Source: Oscillospiraceae bacterium
GTDB lineage: Bacteria; Bacillota; Clostridia; Oscillospirales; Acutalibacteraceae
Reading direction: 5' to 3'
DNA length: 64,000 nt
Assembly: GCA_015065545.1 (NCBI GenBank)
Contig: SVQA01000006.1
Coordinates: forward strand, 1 to 64,000
The translations under genes were made by a program, and so were the position numbers. Within the stretch, counting starts at the first letter, position 1. Each line of letters begins with the position of its first letter. The notes beneath the pieces were generated by a model. The model saw only the letters and a list, made by a program, of their open reading frames with translations. It was not told where the DNA came from and made no database searches. Below are positions 9,885-19,762 of this stretch, in pieces.

Positions 9885-10202
9885 TCAAAGTGCTTTCTTG
9901 CACTTAGCGCAGATTCTGGTCTTTGTGCCGTCTTCTGCTACGCTATATGCAACTCTTGAAGGCTTCTTGCAAGAAGAGCAGTAGATCTGAGCTTTGCATG
10001 CATAGAATGCACCCTCTGCCTTAATGATACCGCCCTGCTCGCCCATCTTTCTGGGCTTAACGTGCTTGGAAACCATGTTAATCTTCTCAACAATGATTTT
10101 GCCTTCCTTGGGGCTAACAGCAAGAACCTTGCCCTTTTTGCCCTTATCCTTACCGCTCATAACAATGACGGTGTCACCTGTTTTTACATGAACTTTAGAC
10201 AT
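9885..10202 (-). CDS. rplX: 50S ribosomal protein L24
   Basis: L24, 105 aa from the chosen start MSKVHVKTGDTV; GGAGG lies 8 nt upstream of this ATG and inside a longer in-frame form. It has a KOW motif (GDTVIVMSGKDKGKKGKV). The C-terminus carries two CxxC pairs (CSSC and CAKC), a zinc-ribbon-like tail found in some clostridial L24 proteins. Confidence 0.96.
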   Translation of the reverse strand: MSKVHVKTGDTVIVMSGKDKGKKGKVLAVSPKEGKIIVEKINMVSKHVKPRKMGEQGGIIKAEGAFYACKAQIYCSSCKKPSRVAYSVAEDGTKTRICAKCKKAL

Positions 10203-10216
10203 TGTTGACACCTCCA

Positions 10217-10585
10217 TTAAAGTACTTCGGGAGCGAGAGAAAGAATCTTGAGATAATCCTTATCACGAAGCTCTCTTGCTACCGGTCCGAAGATACGAGT
10301 GCCCTTGGGGTTCTTATCTTCCTTAATAATAACTGCTGCATTTTCATCGAAGCGAATGTATGTGCCGTCGTCACGACGAACGCCCTTGGCAGAACGTACT
10401 ACAACAGCCTTTACAACGTCACCCTTCTTAACAACGCCGCCGGGAGCAGCCTTCTTAACAGAAGCAACGATTACATCACCGATGTTTGCATACTTTCTTC
10501 TGGTACCACCGAGAACACGGATACACATAAGCTCTTTTGCACCTGTGTTATCGGCAACCTTCAAATATGTCTGCTGCTGAATCAT
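10217..10585 (-). CDS. rplN: 50S ribosomal protein L14
   Basis: L14, 122 aa, which contacts 16S rRNA in bridge B8. Begins [18 protein letters not shown] and ends with the conserved [16 protein letters not shown]. Full length. Confidence 0.97.
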   Translation of the reverse strand: MIQQQTYLKVADNTGAKELMCIRVLGGTRRKYANIGDVIVASVKKAAPGGVVKKGDVVKAVVVRSAKGVRRDDGTYIRFDENAAVIIKEDKNPKGTRIFGPVARELRDKDYLKILSLAPEVL

Positions 10586-10597
10586 CGTGTTCCCTCC

Positions 10598-10852
10598 TTA
10601 CTTAACTTTCTCAACGATCTCAACAAGTCTCCATCTCTTGTCTTTGGAGAGGGGACGAGTCTCCATAATCTTTACTCTATCGCCAATGCTGCAGATGTTC
10701 TCTTCATCATGAGCCTTGTACTTAACTGTACGCTTAACGATCTTGTTGTAAAGCTTATGCTTTACGCTATCCTCGATTGCTACAACGATGGTCTTATCCA
10801 TCTTGTTGCTTACAACCTTACCGATAACTGTTTTTCTCATATTTCTATCCAT
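10598..10852 (-). CDS. rpsQ: 30S ribosomal protein S17
   Basis: S17, 84 aa, OB fold. Motifs [19 protein letters not shown] and MSIGDRV-like ([18 protein letters not shown]) are present. Usual length and place. Confidence 0.97.
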   Translation of the reverse strand: MDRNMRKTVIGKVVSNKMDKTIVVAIEDSVKHKLYNKIVKRTVKYKAHDEENICSIGDRVKIMETRPLSKDKRWRLVEIVEKVK

Positions 10853-10866
10853 TTTTTCGTCCTCCC

Positions 10867-11067
10867 TTAGTTCTGAGCTTCGAGCTCGAGCTGACGAAGA
10901 ACGGTAGAAACTCTAGCGATGTCCTTCTTTACAGCCTGAATACGCATGGGGTTCTCGAGCTGATTGATAGCAAGCTGGAATCTGAGGTTAAAAAGCTCCT
11001 CTTTGAGGTCAGCAAGCTTCTTCTGAAGCTCGGAAGCATTCATTTTCTTAAGTTCTGCTGCTTTCAT
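10867..11067 (-). CDS. rpmC: 50S ribosomal protein L29
   Basis: L29, 66 aa, two long helices at the exit tunnel near the docking site for trigger factor and SRP. Starts [18 protein letters not shown]. Its ATG overlaps the rplP stop as TAATG. Confidence 0.96.
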   Translation of the reverse strand: MKAAELKKMNASELQKKLADLKEELFNLRFQLAINQLENPMRIQAVKKDIARVSTVLRQLELEAQN

Positions 11068-11492
11068 TACTGCTGTACCTCCTGATCAGATTTTTTAACA
11101 AATTTGCACTTGATGGGAAGCTTGTTAGCTGCAAGACGCATAGCCTCACGAGCGATCTTCTCATCAACGCCTGCGAGTTCAAACATAACTCTGCCGGGCT
11201 TAACAACTGCTACCCAGTACTCGGGTGAACCTTTACCGGAACCCATTCGGGTTTCAGCAGGCTTAGCTGTTACGGGCTTGTCGGGGAAGATTTTGATCCA
11301 AACCTTACCGAATCTCTTACAATAACGGTTGATAGCGATACGAGCTGCCTCGATCTGGTTGGATGTAATCCAGGAGGGCTCTAATGCCTGAAGACCGAAC
11401 TCGCCGTAAGTAACTGTGTTACCGCGATAAGCTTTACCGGTCATACGGCCTCTGTGTACTCTTCTGTACTTTACTCTTTTGGGCATCAGCAT
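11067..11492 (-). CDS. rplP: 50S ribosomal protein L16
   Basis: L16, 141 aa. The start [15 protein letters not shown] matches the usual Firmicute N-terminus ([10 protein letters not shown]), so I keep the first ATG, which overlaps the rpsC stop as TAATG. Core [15 protein letters not shown] and the [12 protein letters not shown] loop are intact. Confidence 0.96.
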   Translation of the reverse strand: MLMPKRVKYRRVHRGRMTGKAYRGNTVTYGEFGLQALEPSWITSNQIEAARIAINRYCKRFGKVWIKIFPDKPVTAKPAETRMGSGKGSPEYWVAVVKPGRVMFELAGVDEKIAREAMRLAANKLPIKCKFVKKSDQEVQQ

Positions 11493-12190
11493 TATTTATT
11501 GCCCCCTTCCCTGCGATTTCTTCTGGGACGATCGTTGTTTCTCTGGTTGTTGTTTGCAAAACCGAGAACTTCGCCCTTATACAGCCATACCTTTACGCCA
11601 ATCTTGCCGTAAGTGGTATTAGCCTCTGCAAAACCGTAGTCAATATCTGCACGGAGTGTCTGCAGCGGGATTGTACCCTCATGATAACGCTCACTACGAG
11701 CGATTTCTGCGCCACCGAGACGACCGGAACACTGTGTCTTGATGCCTCTTGCACCAAGTCTCATAGCTCTGCCGATAGCCTGCTTCATAGCACGACGATA
11801 AGAAATTCTCTTCTCGAGCTGCTGTGCAATGCTCTCTGCAACCAGCTGTGCGTTTACATCAGGCATCTTAACCTCTACGATGTTGATTGCACAAGCCTTG
11901 CCGCCGAGCATCTTCTCGCACTGAAGGCGAAGCTTCTCGATCTCTGCACCGCCCTTACCGATAATCATACCGGGCTTTGCACAATGAATGTGAATTCTAA
12001 CCTTTTTGCCATCGCGCTCGATTTCAATCTTAGCGATGCCTGCAGCGTAGAGCTGCTTCTTCAGTTCCTTGCGGAGGTTATAGTCCTCAACAAGTGTGTC
12101 ACCGAAGTCCTTTTTATTAGCGAACCAGCGTGAATCCCAGTCCTTAATAACACCAACACGTATGCCGTGGGGATTAACTTTCTGACCCAT
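11492..12190 (-). CDS. rpsC: 30S ribosomal protein S3
   Basis: S3, 232 aa, at the mRNA entry channel. The KH domain shows [15 protein letters not shown] (GxxG loop). N-terminus [15 protein letters not shown]. The tail is basic ([15 protein letters not shown]). Confidence 0.97.
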   Translation of the reverse strand: MGQKVNPHGIRVGVIKDWDSRWFANKKDFGDTLVEDYNLRKELKKQLYAAGIAKIEIERDGKKVRIHIHCAKPGMIIGKGGAEIEKLRLQCEKMLGGKACAINIVEVKMPDVNAQLVAESIAQQLEKRISYRRAMKQAIGRAMRLGARGIKTQCSGRLGGAEIARSERYHEGTIPLQTLRADIDYGFAEANTTYGKIGVKVWLYKGEVLGFANNNQRNNDRPRRNRREGGNK

Positions 12191-12207
12191 GACTATTTAC
12201 CTCCTTC

Positions 12208-12546
12208 TTAGTTTTCTCTCTCTTTGAGAACCAGTGTGATGTGGGAAGTCTTCTTGTTGATTCTGAAGGCTCTGCCCTGTGCACGGGGACGGATTCTCTT
12301 GAGTGTGGGACCCTGGCTTACGCTGCAAGCTGCAACGTAGAGCTTGGATGTATCCATATCGTGATTGTTCTCAGCATTTGCAATAGCAGACTTGAGAAGC
12401 TTCTGGAGCTGCTCGCAAGCTGCCTTGGGTGTGTGCTTGAGAATTGCCTCTGCGAGTTTAACATCTTTACCACGGATAAGATCCAGAACGATGCTAACCT
12501 TACGAGGTGAAATACGGACATAATTAAGATATGCCTTAGCTTCCAT
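12208..12546 (-). CDS. rplV: 50S ribosomal protein L22
   Basis: L22, 112 aa, whose beta hairpin lines the exit tunnel. [17 protein letters not shown] near the N-terminus and the hairpin [20 protein letters not shown] are typical. Confidence 0.97.
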   Translation of the reverse strand: MEAKAYLNYVRISPRKVSIVLDLIRGKDVKLAEAILKHTPKAACEQLQKLLKSAIANAENNHDMDTSKLYVAACSVSQGPTLKRIRPRAQGRAFRINKKTSHITLVLKEREN

Positions 12547-12567
12547 TTCTTTGATCTCCTTCCGCTA

Positions 12568-12840
12568 TTATCTTGATGTCTTGGAACCTGCATGACCTCT
12601 GAAAGATCTTGTGGGAGCAAACTCACCGAGCTTGTGACCAACCATATCCTCAGTTACATATACAGGAACGTGCTTGCGTCCGTCATGGACTGCAAATGTG
12701 TGACCTACAAAGTCAGGGAAAATTGTTGAGCTTCTGGACCAAGTCTTGAGAATTCTCTTCTCGCCAGCAGCGTTCATTTCCTTAACCCTTTTGAGCAGTA
12801 CAGGCTGTACAAAAGGGCCTTTTTTCATGCTTCTACTCAT
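12568..12840 (-). CDS. rpsS: 30S ribosomal protein S19
   Basis: S19, 90 aa, small-subunit head. [19 protein letters not shown] and [19 protein letters not shown] are family signatures. Confidence 0.97.
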   Translation of the reverse strand: MSRSMKKGPFVQPVLLKRVKEMNAAGEKRILKTWSRSSTIFPDFVGHTFAVHDGRKHVPVYVTEDMVGHKLGEFAPTRSFRGHAGSKTSR

Positions 12841-12865
12841 AATATATAAGCTCCTTTCTTACGCC

Positions 12866-13699
12866 TTACTTACCATTTCTACGCTTTACGATATACTTAT
12901 CGGAGCGGTTGTGTGTCTTTCTGGTCTTGTAACCAAGAGCAGGTTTACCCCAAGGAGTGACAGGACCGGGACGACCAACGGGGGATTTACCCTCACCACC
13001 ACCGTGGGGGTGATCGCAGGGGTTCATTACAGAACCACGAACTGTGGGTCTCCAACCCATGTTTCTCTTTCTACCGGCGGAACCGATCTTAACGTTCTCG
13101 TGGTCGGTATTACCAACCTGACCGATTGTAGCCATGCAAGCTGCGGGAACCTTACGGAGCTCGCCGGAAGGCAGTCTCAGAAGAGCCATGCCGTCTTCTT
13201 TAGCCATAAGCTGAGCCATATTACCTGCAGCACGAGCGAACTGTGCGCCGCGGCCGGGATAAAGCTCAACGTTGTGGATGAATGTACCTGTGGGGATAGC
13301 TGAAAGGGGAAGTGCGTTACCAACCTTGATGTCAGCATCAGGACCGGAAACTACCTTATCGCCAACCTTAAGACCTTCGGGAGCAATGATGTAAGCCTTC
13401 TCACCATCCTCGTACTGAACGAGAGCGATGAATGCGCTTCTGTTAGGATCATACTCGAGAGTCATTACTGTACCTACTACATCGAACTTCTGTCTCTTGA
13501 AGTCGATGATACGATACTTTCTTCTGTTACCGCCGCCTCTGTGACGAACGGTGATTCTGCCGTAGCTGTTGCGACCGGAATTCTTCTTCAGCGGTGCAAG
13601 CAGGCTCTTTTCAGGCTCTACCTTGGAAAGGATAGAGTAATCAGTAACCGACATGTTACGACGAGCGTTTGTAGTCGGCTTAAAAACTTTAATAGCCAT
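12866..13699 (-). CDS. rplB: 50S ribosomal protein L2
   Basis: L2, 277 aa, close to the peptidyl transferase centre. [12 protein letters not shown], the [20 protein letters not shown] block and [20 protein letters not shown] with the conserved histidine are intact. Confidence 0.98.
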   Translation of the reverse strand: MAIKVFKPTTNARRNMSVTDYSILSKVEPEKSLLAPLKKNSGRNSYGRITVRHRGGGNRRKYRIIDFKRQKFDVVGTVMTLEYDPNRSAFIALVQYEDGEKAYIIAPEGLKVGDKVVSGPDADIKVGNALPLSAIPTGTFIHNVELYPGRGAQFARAAGNMAQLMAKEDGMALLRLPSGELRKVPAACMATIGQVGNTDHENVKIGSAGRKRNMGWRPTVRGSVMNPCDHPHGGGEGKSPVGRPGPVTPWGKPALGYKTRKTHNRSDKYIVKRRNGK

Positions 13700-13714
13700 T
13701 ATTCATGCTCCTCC

Positions 13715-14005
13715 TTACATCATGCCTTCGAAAAATTCGATGTTCTTGCTGTCAGCTGTAAGAGTAACGATAGCTTTCTTCCAGCTTCTTGTGTAGCCCT
13801 CACTGCGACCCTGTCTGCGGAACTTGCCGCGAACATTGATTGTGTTAACCTTAGCTACCTTAACCTTGAAGATCTCTTCAACTGCACGAGCGATTTCAAT
13901 CTTGCCGGCTTTCTTTGCAACCTCGAAAGTGTACTTCTTCTCAGCTGCACCGATCATTGACTTTTCAGTGATGATAGGTCTTACGATAATGTCATGAGAA
14001 ATCAT
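13715..14005 (-). CDS. rplW: 50S ribosomal protein L23
   Basis: L23, 96 aa, at the tunnel exit and part of the SRP and trigger-factor docking site. RPIITEKSM near the start and the [16 protein letters not shown] loop are conserved. It overlaps rplD by 4 nt. Confidence 0.96.
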   Translation of the reverse strand: MISHDIIVRPIITEKSMIGAAEKKYTFEVAKKAGKIEIARAVEEIFKVKVAKVNTINVRGKFRRQGRSEGYTRSWKKAIVTLTADSKNIEFFEGMM

Positions 14006-14625
14006 GCGTACACCTCCTCAATTTTAGCAACAGCATCCTTAACAATAACAAGCTTGTCAGCGCCAAGGATGTCATATACATTAATAGTGTTAACCTGTGC
14101 AGTCTTAACGCCTGCGATATTCTGTGCGGACTTGATAACGAAGTTGTTAACCTCGGGAAGAACGATGAGTGTCTTCTTGTCAGCACCAACAGCTGTGAGC
14201 ATTGCTGCAACTGTCTTTGTCTTGTACTCTGTCATTGTGAGAGAATCGAGAATTACGATTTCCTCTGCAGCACACTTTGCGGAAAGAGCAGACTTCATAG
14301 CAAGTCTTCTAACCTTCTTGTTAACTGTGAAGCGATAGCTTCTGGGCTTGGGTGCGAATGCAACGCCACCGTGAGTCCACTGGGGAGCTCTTGTTGAACC
14401 CTGACGAGCACGGCCTGTGCCCTTCTGTCTCCAAGGCTTTCTGCCGCCGCCGGAAACTTCGGATCTTGTGAGAGCGGACTGTGTGCCCTGTCTCTGGTTT
14501 GCGAGGTAGTTAACTACCATATCGTGCATAACAGCCTCGTTGGGCTCAATACCGAAAATAGCATCAGAGAGGTCGATTGTGCCAACCTTCTTGCCTGCCA
14601 TATCTAATACTGCTACATTAGGCAT
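14002..14625 (-). CDS. rplD: 50S ribosomal protein L4
   Basis: L4, 207 aa. [21 protein letters not shown] and the tunnel-reaching loop [16 protein letters not shown] are conserved. In E. coli L4 represses the S10 operon through its leader; a leader with a terminator-like hairpin exists here upstream of rpsJ, but a role for L4 is untested. Confidence 0.97.
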   Translation of the reverse strand: MPNVAVLDMAGKKVGTIDLSDAIFGIEPNEAVMHDMVVNYLANQRQGTQSALTRSEVSGGGRKPWRQKGTGRARQGSTRAPQWTHGGVAFAPKPRSYRFTVNKKVRRLAMKSALSAKCAAEEIVILDSLTMTEYKTKTVAAMLTAVGADKKTLIVLPEVNNFVIKSAQNIAGVKTAQVNTINVYDILGADKLVIVKDAVAKIEEVYA

Positions 14626-14643
14626 TATTACTCCTCCTCCCTA

Positions 14644-15270
14644 TTACTTGATGTCTCTGATTACAACGTAACCGCCGTTTGCACCGGGAATAGCACCCTT
14701 GATAGCGATGAGGTTGTTCTCAGCATCGATCTTAACTACTGTGAGGTTCTTAACTGTAACCTTCTCAGCACCGAGGTGACCTGCCATCTTCTTGCCCTTC
14801 CATACTCTGGAGGGAGAAGAACAAGCGCCCATAGAACCGCCGTGGCGAGCAACAGGACCGGAACCGTGAGTCTCTTTGAGTCTGCCGAAGTTCCAGCGCT
14901 TGATAACGCCTGCGTAGCCCTTACCTTTGCTTGTACCGGTAACGTCTACCTTCATACCTGCCTCGAAGATGTCAGCCTTGATTACATCGCCAACGCTGTA
15001 AGCGTCGCAATCGTCAAAGCGGAACTCCTTGAGAACCTTCTTGGGGGCAACATCTGCCTTCTTGAAGTGACCCTGCATGGGCTTGGTAACCTTGTGAGCC
15101 TTCACATCACCAAAACCGATCTGAACAGCTGTGTAGCCGTCAGTTTCAACTGTCTTCTTCTGTGAAACAACGCAGGGGCCTGCTTCAACAACAGTTACGG
15201 GAACTACATTTCCCTTTTCGTCGAAGATCTGTGTCATACCGATCTTCTTGCCGATTAATGCTTTCTGCAT
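14644..15270 (-). CDS. rplC: 50S ribosomal protein L3
   Basis: L3, 208 aa from the start [16 protein letters not shown], which has AAGGAGG eight nt upstream. A longer in-frame start 16 codons earlier runs over that ribosome site and is rejected. The conserved [15 protein letters not shown] and [13 protein letters not shown] blocks are intact. Confidence 0.97.
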   Translation of the reverse strand: MQKALIGKKIGMTQIFDEKGNVVPVTVVEAGPCVVSQKKTVETDGYTAVQIGFGDVKAHKVTKPMQGHFKKADVAPKKVLKEFRFDDCDAYSVGDVIKADIFEAGMKVDVTGTSKGKGYAGVIKRWNFGRLKETHGSGPVARHGGSMGACSSPSRVWKGKKMAGHLGAEKVTVKNLTVVKIDAENNLIAIKGAIPGANGGYVVIRDIK

Positions 15271-15371
15271 TTTTATTTCCTCCTTATTTAGGTTATTGGT
15301 CGGGGGCGATGTAGTCATCCTCCGACGTGACCCTGTCTGCTTGTAGGTTGATAACTGAACCTTAAGTCAAA

Positions 15372-15683
15372 TTAGAACTTAATCTCAATCTCAACGCCGG
15401 CAGGGAGCTCCAGATTAGTAAGAGCGTCAACAGTTTTGTTTGAGGGTCTCAAGATGTCGATAAGACGCTTGTGAGTTCTCATTTCGAACTGCTCGCGGCT
15501 ATCCTTGTACTTGTGAACCGCACGAAGAATTGTAACAACCTGCTTCTCTGTGGGAAGCGGAACAGGACCGGAAACCCTTGCACCTGTACGCTTAGCTGTC
15601 TGCACGATTCTCTCTGCTGACTGATCAACCAGCTGGTGATCGTAACCCTTAAGTCTGATTCTGATTTTTTCCTTGACTGCCAT
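15372..15683 (-). CDS. rpsJ: 30S ribosomal protein S10
   Basis: S10, 103 aa, the first gene of the operon. It also acts in Nus-dependent antitermination as Nus[22 protein letters not shown] and [13 protein letters not shown] are conserved. AAGGAGG lies 8 nt before the ATG. It is preceded by a ~300-nt leader. Confidence 0.97.
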   Translation of the reverse strand: MAVKEKIRIRLKGYDHQLVDQSAERIVQTAKRTGARVSGPVPLPTEKQVVTILRAVHKYKDSREQFEMRTHKRLIDILRPSNKTVDALTNLELPAGVEIEIKF

Positions 15684-15980
15684 AAAAACGCCTCCTTAAA
15701 AATTTTAGTTGGCGGGCTTACTCGCCCTTCTGGACTCGGGCTTCTTTACACACGGCCGGGTGTTTCATCACCCTGCATTAAAAAAGCCGATTAACTTTTT
15801 CTGTTAACCGGGAAGTCCAAAAAAGCAAAAGTGCACACTACGGGCATAGCAACCCCAATGACCGTTTTGTGCTGTGAAATTTTACTTTCGCCCGGTTTGA
15901 AATCGGACATACTCAGCGGAAAAACCGGCTGTTCGCCGCAACCTCCCGCGTCATCGCATATCATTTATTGCAGTCACGCA
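15684..15980 (-). promoter_or_regulatory. S10 operon leader with attenuator-like hairpin
   Basis: About 300 nt of untranslated leader between the operon promoter and rpsJ. On the minus strand it contains a 9-bp hairpin (arms 15787-15795 and 15803-15811, 7-nt loop) followed directly by C and six T, i.e. a Rho-independent terminator inside the leader. A 5-bp element upstream (GGACT) can pair with AGTCC near 15732, which could form an alternative fold. No T-box or known riboswitch core was recognised; the effector is unknown and L4 is only one possibility. Confidence 0.6.
15779..15811 (-). terminator. intrinsic terminator within S10 leader
   Basis: Stem CCGGTTAAC/GTTAATCGG (one G-T pair), loop AGAAAAA, then CTTTTTTAA on the minus strand. 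It lies about 100 nt before rpsJ, so readthrough must be controlled or partial. Confidence 0.65.
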
Positions 15981-15986
15981 GGGCTA

Positions 15987-16015
15987 ATTATAATATATAT
16001 ATAGGGCAAAATCAA
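15987..16015 (-). promoter_or_regulatory. promoter of the S10 operon
   Basis: Minus strand -35 TTGATT (16010-16015), 17-bp spacer, -10 TATAAT (15987-15992). Matches the main sigma factor consensus closely. Confidence 0.8.
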
Positions 16016-16307
16016 GGGTTTTCGGCATTTTTTCTTGCACTTTTCGTTGTAGAAATTAAGAAAATATTTTACAAAAATTTTGTTAAACTTGCACAATACA
16101 AAATTTTGTGTTTATTTTTGTATCATCCCTATATATTGTGGTTTCACACCCTGCCTAAACACTAATCTCCCATTTGAGTTTATCATAATAAATTTTAAAA
16201 AAGTTTATTTTATCACGAATTAGTGAAACCTATTCACGCAACCGAACAATTTTACCCTTCTTCTTCACCTCAGTACCCCATGATTCATCACTTCTTCACT
16301 ATTCACT
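16016..16307. other. AT-rich spacer without recognised genes
   Basis: About 290 bp of very AT-rich sequence between the S10 promoter and the terminator of the dockerin gene. I see no convincing ORF or RNA structure. It may contain upstream A/T tracts that stimulate the ribosomal promoter. Confidence 0.5.
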
Positions 16308-16341
16308 CAAAAAGCCTCCCCGAGTAACACCCGAGGAGGCT
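16308..16341 (-). terminator. terminator of dockerin gene
   Basis: Minus strand hairpin of 12 bp (arms 16313-16324 and 16330-16341, two G-T pairs, 5-nt loop) followed by TTTTTG. Confidence 0.85.
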
Positions 16342-16375
16342 TTGCTCTATTCACTTATATATAATATATGATATA

Positions 16376-18145
16376 TCAGTTTACATAGTCGCCGATAGAA
16401 AGGCCAGTTTCAATGCCTGCAATCCACTTCTGGATAGCGGTTGCGTCCTTTACGTTTACAGAGCCGCTGACGTCAACATCAGCAAGTTTTTCGCCTTTAT
16501 CGGAAAGTGTAATAATACCTGCTGTGTGCTTCTGGATAGCGGTAGCATCCTTGATATTAACCGTGCCGTTTTCGTCTGCATCGCCCGCAAAGCAAAAATC
16601 ATCCTCGGGCAGAGAAATCATCTTATCAAGCTCTGCAAACACATAGTCGTTAAGGAACCATATATCGTAGCCTATGATTTCTTCTCCTTCATACGCAGGC
16701 TCAATGGTGTAGTCGGTGTAGCCGTGTTCTGTCTTGATACGGCCAAAACTTATATCCATGGGATCCCAGTAGTCCATAACATCGAACTCAAAGGTTTCTT
16801 TCTCCCCGTCTTCGTACACCACATCAATAATAGTACCTTCACCGGTTTCGCTTGCCTGCACTACAGTTCTGTCTGCTATAGCTTTAGGCTCGATAAAGGT
16901 AAAACCCTCAATGGTATTCACCAAATCAAAGCAGGCAATCTCATAGCCTTCATTCCAAAGGTATATATACACCTCAAATCCGCCAACCTCAAGGGTATAT
17001 TCATCCAGATAAGCATTGTACATAAGGTCATCTTCGTTTATTGTTTTAGATACCTTGCTGCCGTCCTTGAGTGTAAGGGTAACCTCCGCTCCCTGCCACA
17101 AGGGCTCGTAACAAGACTCGTACGCAGTCTTATCGGGAAGCTTTGTAAGCTCTACATTCTTAACGGGTATCGGTACAATCTCAACGGGCACTTTTATCTC
17201 AAATCCCAGATAGGTAGCATAGAAGAAGTTATCTTTACCAGCCTTCCAAGGCTCTGTATCCTGTGTATCGTAGGTATCTACTTGGCAACCGTAATCGTCT
17301 GCAAAGAACATCACCTTATCGGTTACACTTGTGCCGTCCTTGTAATGCACTGTTACGGTGTCTTCCATACCGAATTGATACCAATAATAGAATATACCTG
17401 TATCCTCATCAAGAACACCGTCATAATTTTCGTAGAGGACAATAGGCTCTGCATCAACCTCAAAACTCTCTGCAGGATTTTCTACGACCTCAAACTCCAG
17501 TTCTAAATAAGCATCATCGCAGTTTATCCATAAGATCACCTTGCCATCTTCCACAAGTATCTCGTCATTCTCATCCAAAGCAAAACCCCAAAAAACGACG
17601 CTGTTTGCTACAGTGTTATCATGCCAATAGCTCCAAGTTTCCTTGCTGCCGTCAGAAAGCCCAAACTCGACCACAAGCTCATCAAGGTTTACTGTCTCGT
17701 ACTCTGCTCCCTCAATAACTGTCTTATCTTCCGGCTCGTACAGAATAGTTGCATCCATAGCAACCACTGTTTCTTCAACATAAACCTCAATCCAAATTTC
17801 TTCGCCTTCATAAGCAGCATAATCGTAGACCTCCAGATAGTAGGTCTTGCCCGCAGAAAGATAAGCCTTGATATAAAAATTGAAATCTGTGTAAGTATCG
17901 TCGCCATAAGCGATTTCATTGAATTCTTCGTCATAAAGATAGCCGTAGGCATCACCATTAGAAACAGAATAGAAGCCATACCAACCGCTTTCTTCCGGGA
18001 TAAACTCAACCATACCGCCTTCATCGTCAATAAACCCTTCAAAGCGGTCTACATAACTCTCCGCCGCCGAAAGACTGAAGGGTACAGCCGAAAACAGCAA
18101 GAACGCCGCCAAAAGCACCGATAAAAATCTTATTTTATTTTTCAT
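16376..18145 (-). CDS. secreted dockerin-containing protein
   Basis: A 589-aa exported protein. It has a signal peptide (MKNKIRFLSVLLAAFLLFSA, cleavage near LSAAES), a beta-rich N-terminal domain of pre-peptidase C-terminal type (about residues 30-125), several Ig-like beta segments in the middle, and a C-terminal type I dockerin (about 525-589) with two calcium-binding repeats, GDADENGTVNIKDATAIQKH and ADVDVSGSVNVKDATAIQKW. The dockerin means it is built into a cohesin-bearing scaffold outside the cell. No catalytic domain is recognised. AAGGAGG lies 8 nt before the chosen ATG; the longer form starting 30 codons earlier is rejected. Confidence 0.85.
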   Translation of the reverse strand: MKNKIRFLSVLLAAFLLFSAVPFSLSAAESYVDRFEGFIDDEGGMVEFIPEESGWYGFYSVSNGDAYGYLYDEEFNEIAYGDDTYTDFNFYIKAYLSAGKTYYLEVYDYAAYEGEEIWIEVYVEETVVAMDATILYEPEDKTVIEGAEYETVNLDELVVEFGLSDGSKETWSYWHDNTVANSVVFWGFALDENDEILVEDGKVILWINCDDAYLELEFEVVENPAESFEVDAEPIVLYENYDGVLDEDTGIFYYWYQFGMEDTVTVHYKDGTSVTDKVMFFADDYGCQVDTYDTQDTEPWKAGKDNFFYATYLGFEIKVPVEIVPIPVKNVELTKLPDKTAYESCYEPLWQGAEVTLTLKDGSKVSKTINEDDLMYNAYLDEYTLEVGGFEVYIYLWNEGYEIACFDLVNTIEGFTFIEPKAIADRTVVQASETGEGTIIDVVYEDGEKETFEFDVMDYWDPMDISFGRIKTEHGYTDYTIEPAYEGEEIIGYDIWFLNDYVFAELDKMISLPEDDFCFAGDADENGTVNIKDATAIQKHTAGIITLSDKGEKLADVDVSGSVNVKDATAIQKWIAGIETGLSIGDYVN

Positions 18146-18236
18146 AAAAACTCTCCTCCTTAACGGATATTTAAACTCTTTACCCTTCGAAAGAGTATGA
18201 ACGCCATAACTAAAATGCTCAGAAAAGCCAAGCAAA

Positions 18237-18902
18237 TCAGCATTTCTCTACAACCTCGCCCTGCTTTTTATAAATAGAGTTAGCCTCAACGTAACCTCTT
18301 ACAAAAGAGAGAGGATAAACATTTGAGCCTCTGCCGATAACGGTACCGGGATTCATAACCGTATTACAGCCGATGTCGCCGAAGTCACCGATCATCGCAC
18401 CGAATTTTTTAACCCCTGTAGGAACTTTCTCTCCTCGGAAGTTAACAGTTACAAGTGATTTGTCAGCCTTAAGATTAGAGGCAATAACTCCTGCACCAGT
18501 GTGGGACTTGTAGCCGTAGATACTATCACCTACATAATTGTAGTGAGGAGCCTGCACACAATCAAAGAGAATGCAGTTTTTTAGCTCTGTGGAGTTGCCC
18601 ACAACAGAACCCTTGCCTACAATTGCATTACCGCGAATAAAAGCACAATGACGGATTTCTGCATCCTCGTCGATGATGAGAGGACCGTTAAGAGATGCAG
18701 AGGGTGCTACCTTTGCACTTTTTGCTACCCAGATATTGTCGCCAATTTTTTGGAACTTCTCGAAGTCAAGTGTAGCCCCCAGCTCCATTATGTAATCAGA
18801 GATAAGAGGAAGAAGCTCCCAAGGATACTCTTTCCTCTCAAAAAGCTTTTTTGCAATAGTTTTTTCAAAATCAAAAAGATTTACAGATTTAAGCTCTTTC
18901 AT
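18237..18902 (-). CDS. left-handed beta-helix acyltransferase-like protein
   Basis: 221 aa with hexapeptide repeats (for example IGDNIWVAKSAKVAPSASLN, IVGKGSVVGNSTELKN, IGCNTVMNPGTVIGRGSNV) that build a left-handed beta helix. It resembles the acetyltransferase half of GlmU-type UDP-GlcNAc pyrophosphorylases, including the region around YGYKSHTGAGVIASNLKAD, but the nucleotidyltransferase domain is absent. It may acylate or bind a nucleotide sugar; the substrate is unknown. AAAGGAG precedes the ATG. The dockerin gene follows on the same strand after 91 bp. Confidence 0.75.
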   Translation of the reverse strand: MKELKSVNLFDFEKTIAKKLFERKEYPWELLPLISDYIMELGATLDFEKFQKIGDNIWVAKSAKVAPSASLNGPLIIDEDAEIRHCAFIRGNAIVGKGSVVGNSTELKNCILFDCVQAPHYNYVGDSIYGYKSHTGAGVIASNLKADKSLVTVNFRGEKVPTGVKKFGAMIGDFGDIGCNTVMNPGTVIGRGSNVYPLSFVRGYVEANSIYKKQGEVVEKC

Positions 18903-18943
18903 AATAATTCTCCTTTATTATATACAAATAGTGTCGTATCCAA

Positions 18944-18995
18944 AGACTCCCCGAGGGAGCTGGCTTTCGGCATCAGCCGAAAGACTGAGGGAGTT
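18944..18995. repeat. ACTCCCTC...GCTCCCTCGG dispersed repeat, copy 1
   Basis: Palindromic intergenic element. On the minus strand it reads AACTCCCTCAGT, an internal hairpin CTTTCGGCTGATGCCGAAAG, then CAGCTCCCTCGG. The outer arms are shared with copy 2 at 25131-25172, the internal hairpin is not. Noncoding. Confidence 0.6.
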
Positions 18996-19006
18996 ACCCC
19001 TCCCGC

Positions 19007-19588
19007 TTAATTCTTGAAAACTTTATGCAATCTTCCTGCTAAGGCTGTTATTCTATCATCAAATTTATATTTCTTAAATATATACCAAACAGCCAAAGCG
19101 CAAAGCATTCCAAGCACCGCACCTGCCAGCACATCTGTAAAGAAATGAACAAAAAGGTAGGCTCTGGAAAGTCCTATAACTGTCGCCAAAACAAGTGCAG
19201 GCACTCCCCATTTCTTGTTGCACAGGAAAAGAGCCGTTGCCGCCGCAAAGGAAGAACCCGTATGACCTGACGGAAAGCTGTAAGCCAAAGGTCTGTCCAC
19301 CGCCAACACCACACTCAAATCCTGATTGCAGGGTCGCACACGGCCGATGATATTCTTAAGCGCCAACTCGCCCACAAAGAAGGCAAGTAAGATTGACACC
19401 ATCATCACAACTCCCGCGACTCTTGTCTTCTTAAAAAACAACATAACGGCAACAATAACAAACCAACCTACACCGCCATTGAATGTAACACTCAGAAAGG
19501 CGGACAACCCATCAAGAAATGAGCACCGCAGATGCTCCTGCACCCAATATAGCGCAAAAAAATCAAGATTGTTTATAAATTCAAGCAA
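19007..19588 (-). CDS. PAP2-family membrane phosphatase
   Basis: 193 aa, about five membrane helices. The three motifs of the type 2 phosphatidic acid phosphatase family are in order: KNIIGRVRP (KX6RP), PSGH, and SRAYLFVHFFTD (SRX5HX3D). It likely dephosphorylates a lipid phosphate such as undecaprenyl pyrophosphate or phosphatidylglycerol phosphate on the outer face of the membrane. The start is TTG with AAGGAG upstream. Its own promoter is seen at 19643-19671. Confidence 0.88.
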   Translation of the reverse strand: MLEFINNLDFFALYWVQEHLRCSFLDGLSAFLSVTFNGGVGWFVIVAVMLFFKKTRVAGVVMMVSILLAFFVGELALKNIIGRVRPCNQDLSVVLAVDRPLAYSFPSGHTGSSFAAATALFLCNKKWGVPALVLATVIGLSRAYLFVHFFTDVLAGAVLGMLCALAVWYIFKKYKFDDRITALAGRLHKVFKN

Positions 19589-19642
19589 TGCACCTTGCTC
19601 CTTTTTAAAGTATGTAAAATCATAATAGCTTTAATATACTAT

Positions 19643-19671
19643 ATTATACCACCATACAATGTCATAATCAA
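19643..19671 (-). promoter_or_regulatory. promoter of PAP2 gene
   Basis: Minus strand -35 TTGATT (19666-19671), 17-bp spacer, -10 TATAAT (19643-19648). Confidence 0.7.
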
Positions 19672-19714
19672 CAAAATCATAAAATTCATAAAAGAAAAAA
19701 TCCGCACATAAATA

Positions 19715-19743
19715 TTGACAAAGCCCCTTCTAATTGATATAAT
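19715..19743 (+). promoter_or_regulatory. promoter of the CAT tRNA
   Basis: -35 TTGACA (19715-19720), 17-bp spacer, -10 TATAAT (19738-19743): a full consensus promoter ending about 20 bp before the tRNA. Confidence 0.85.
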
Positions 19744-19762
19744 AACTTTTGCTATCAGATAG

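Noticed and set aside
15684..15980. T-box or metabolite riboswitch in the S10 leader
   Set aside because: No T-box sequence (TGGNACCGCG) or known aptamer core could be found; it is treated as a ribosomal leader.
16526..17506. 326-aa plus-strand frame inside the dockerin gene
   Set aside because: It lies fully opposite a gene with a signal peptide and dockerin and has no start signal.
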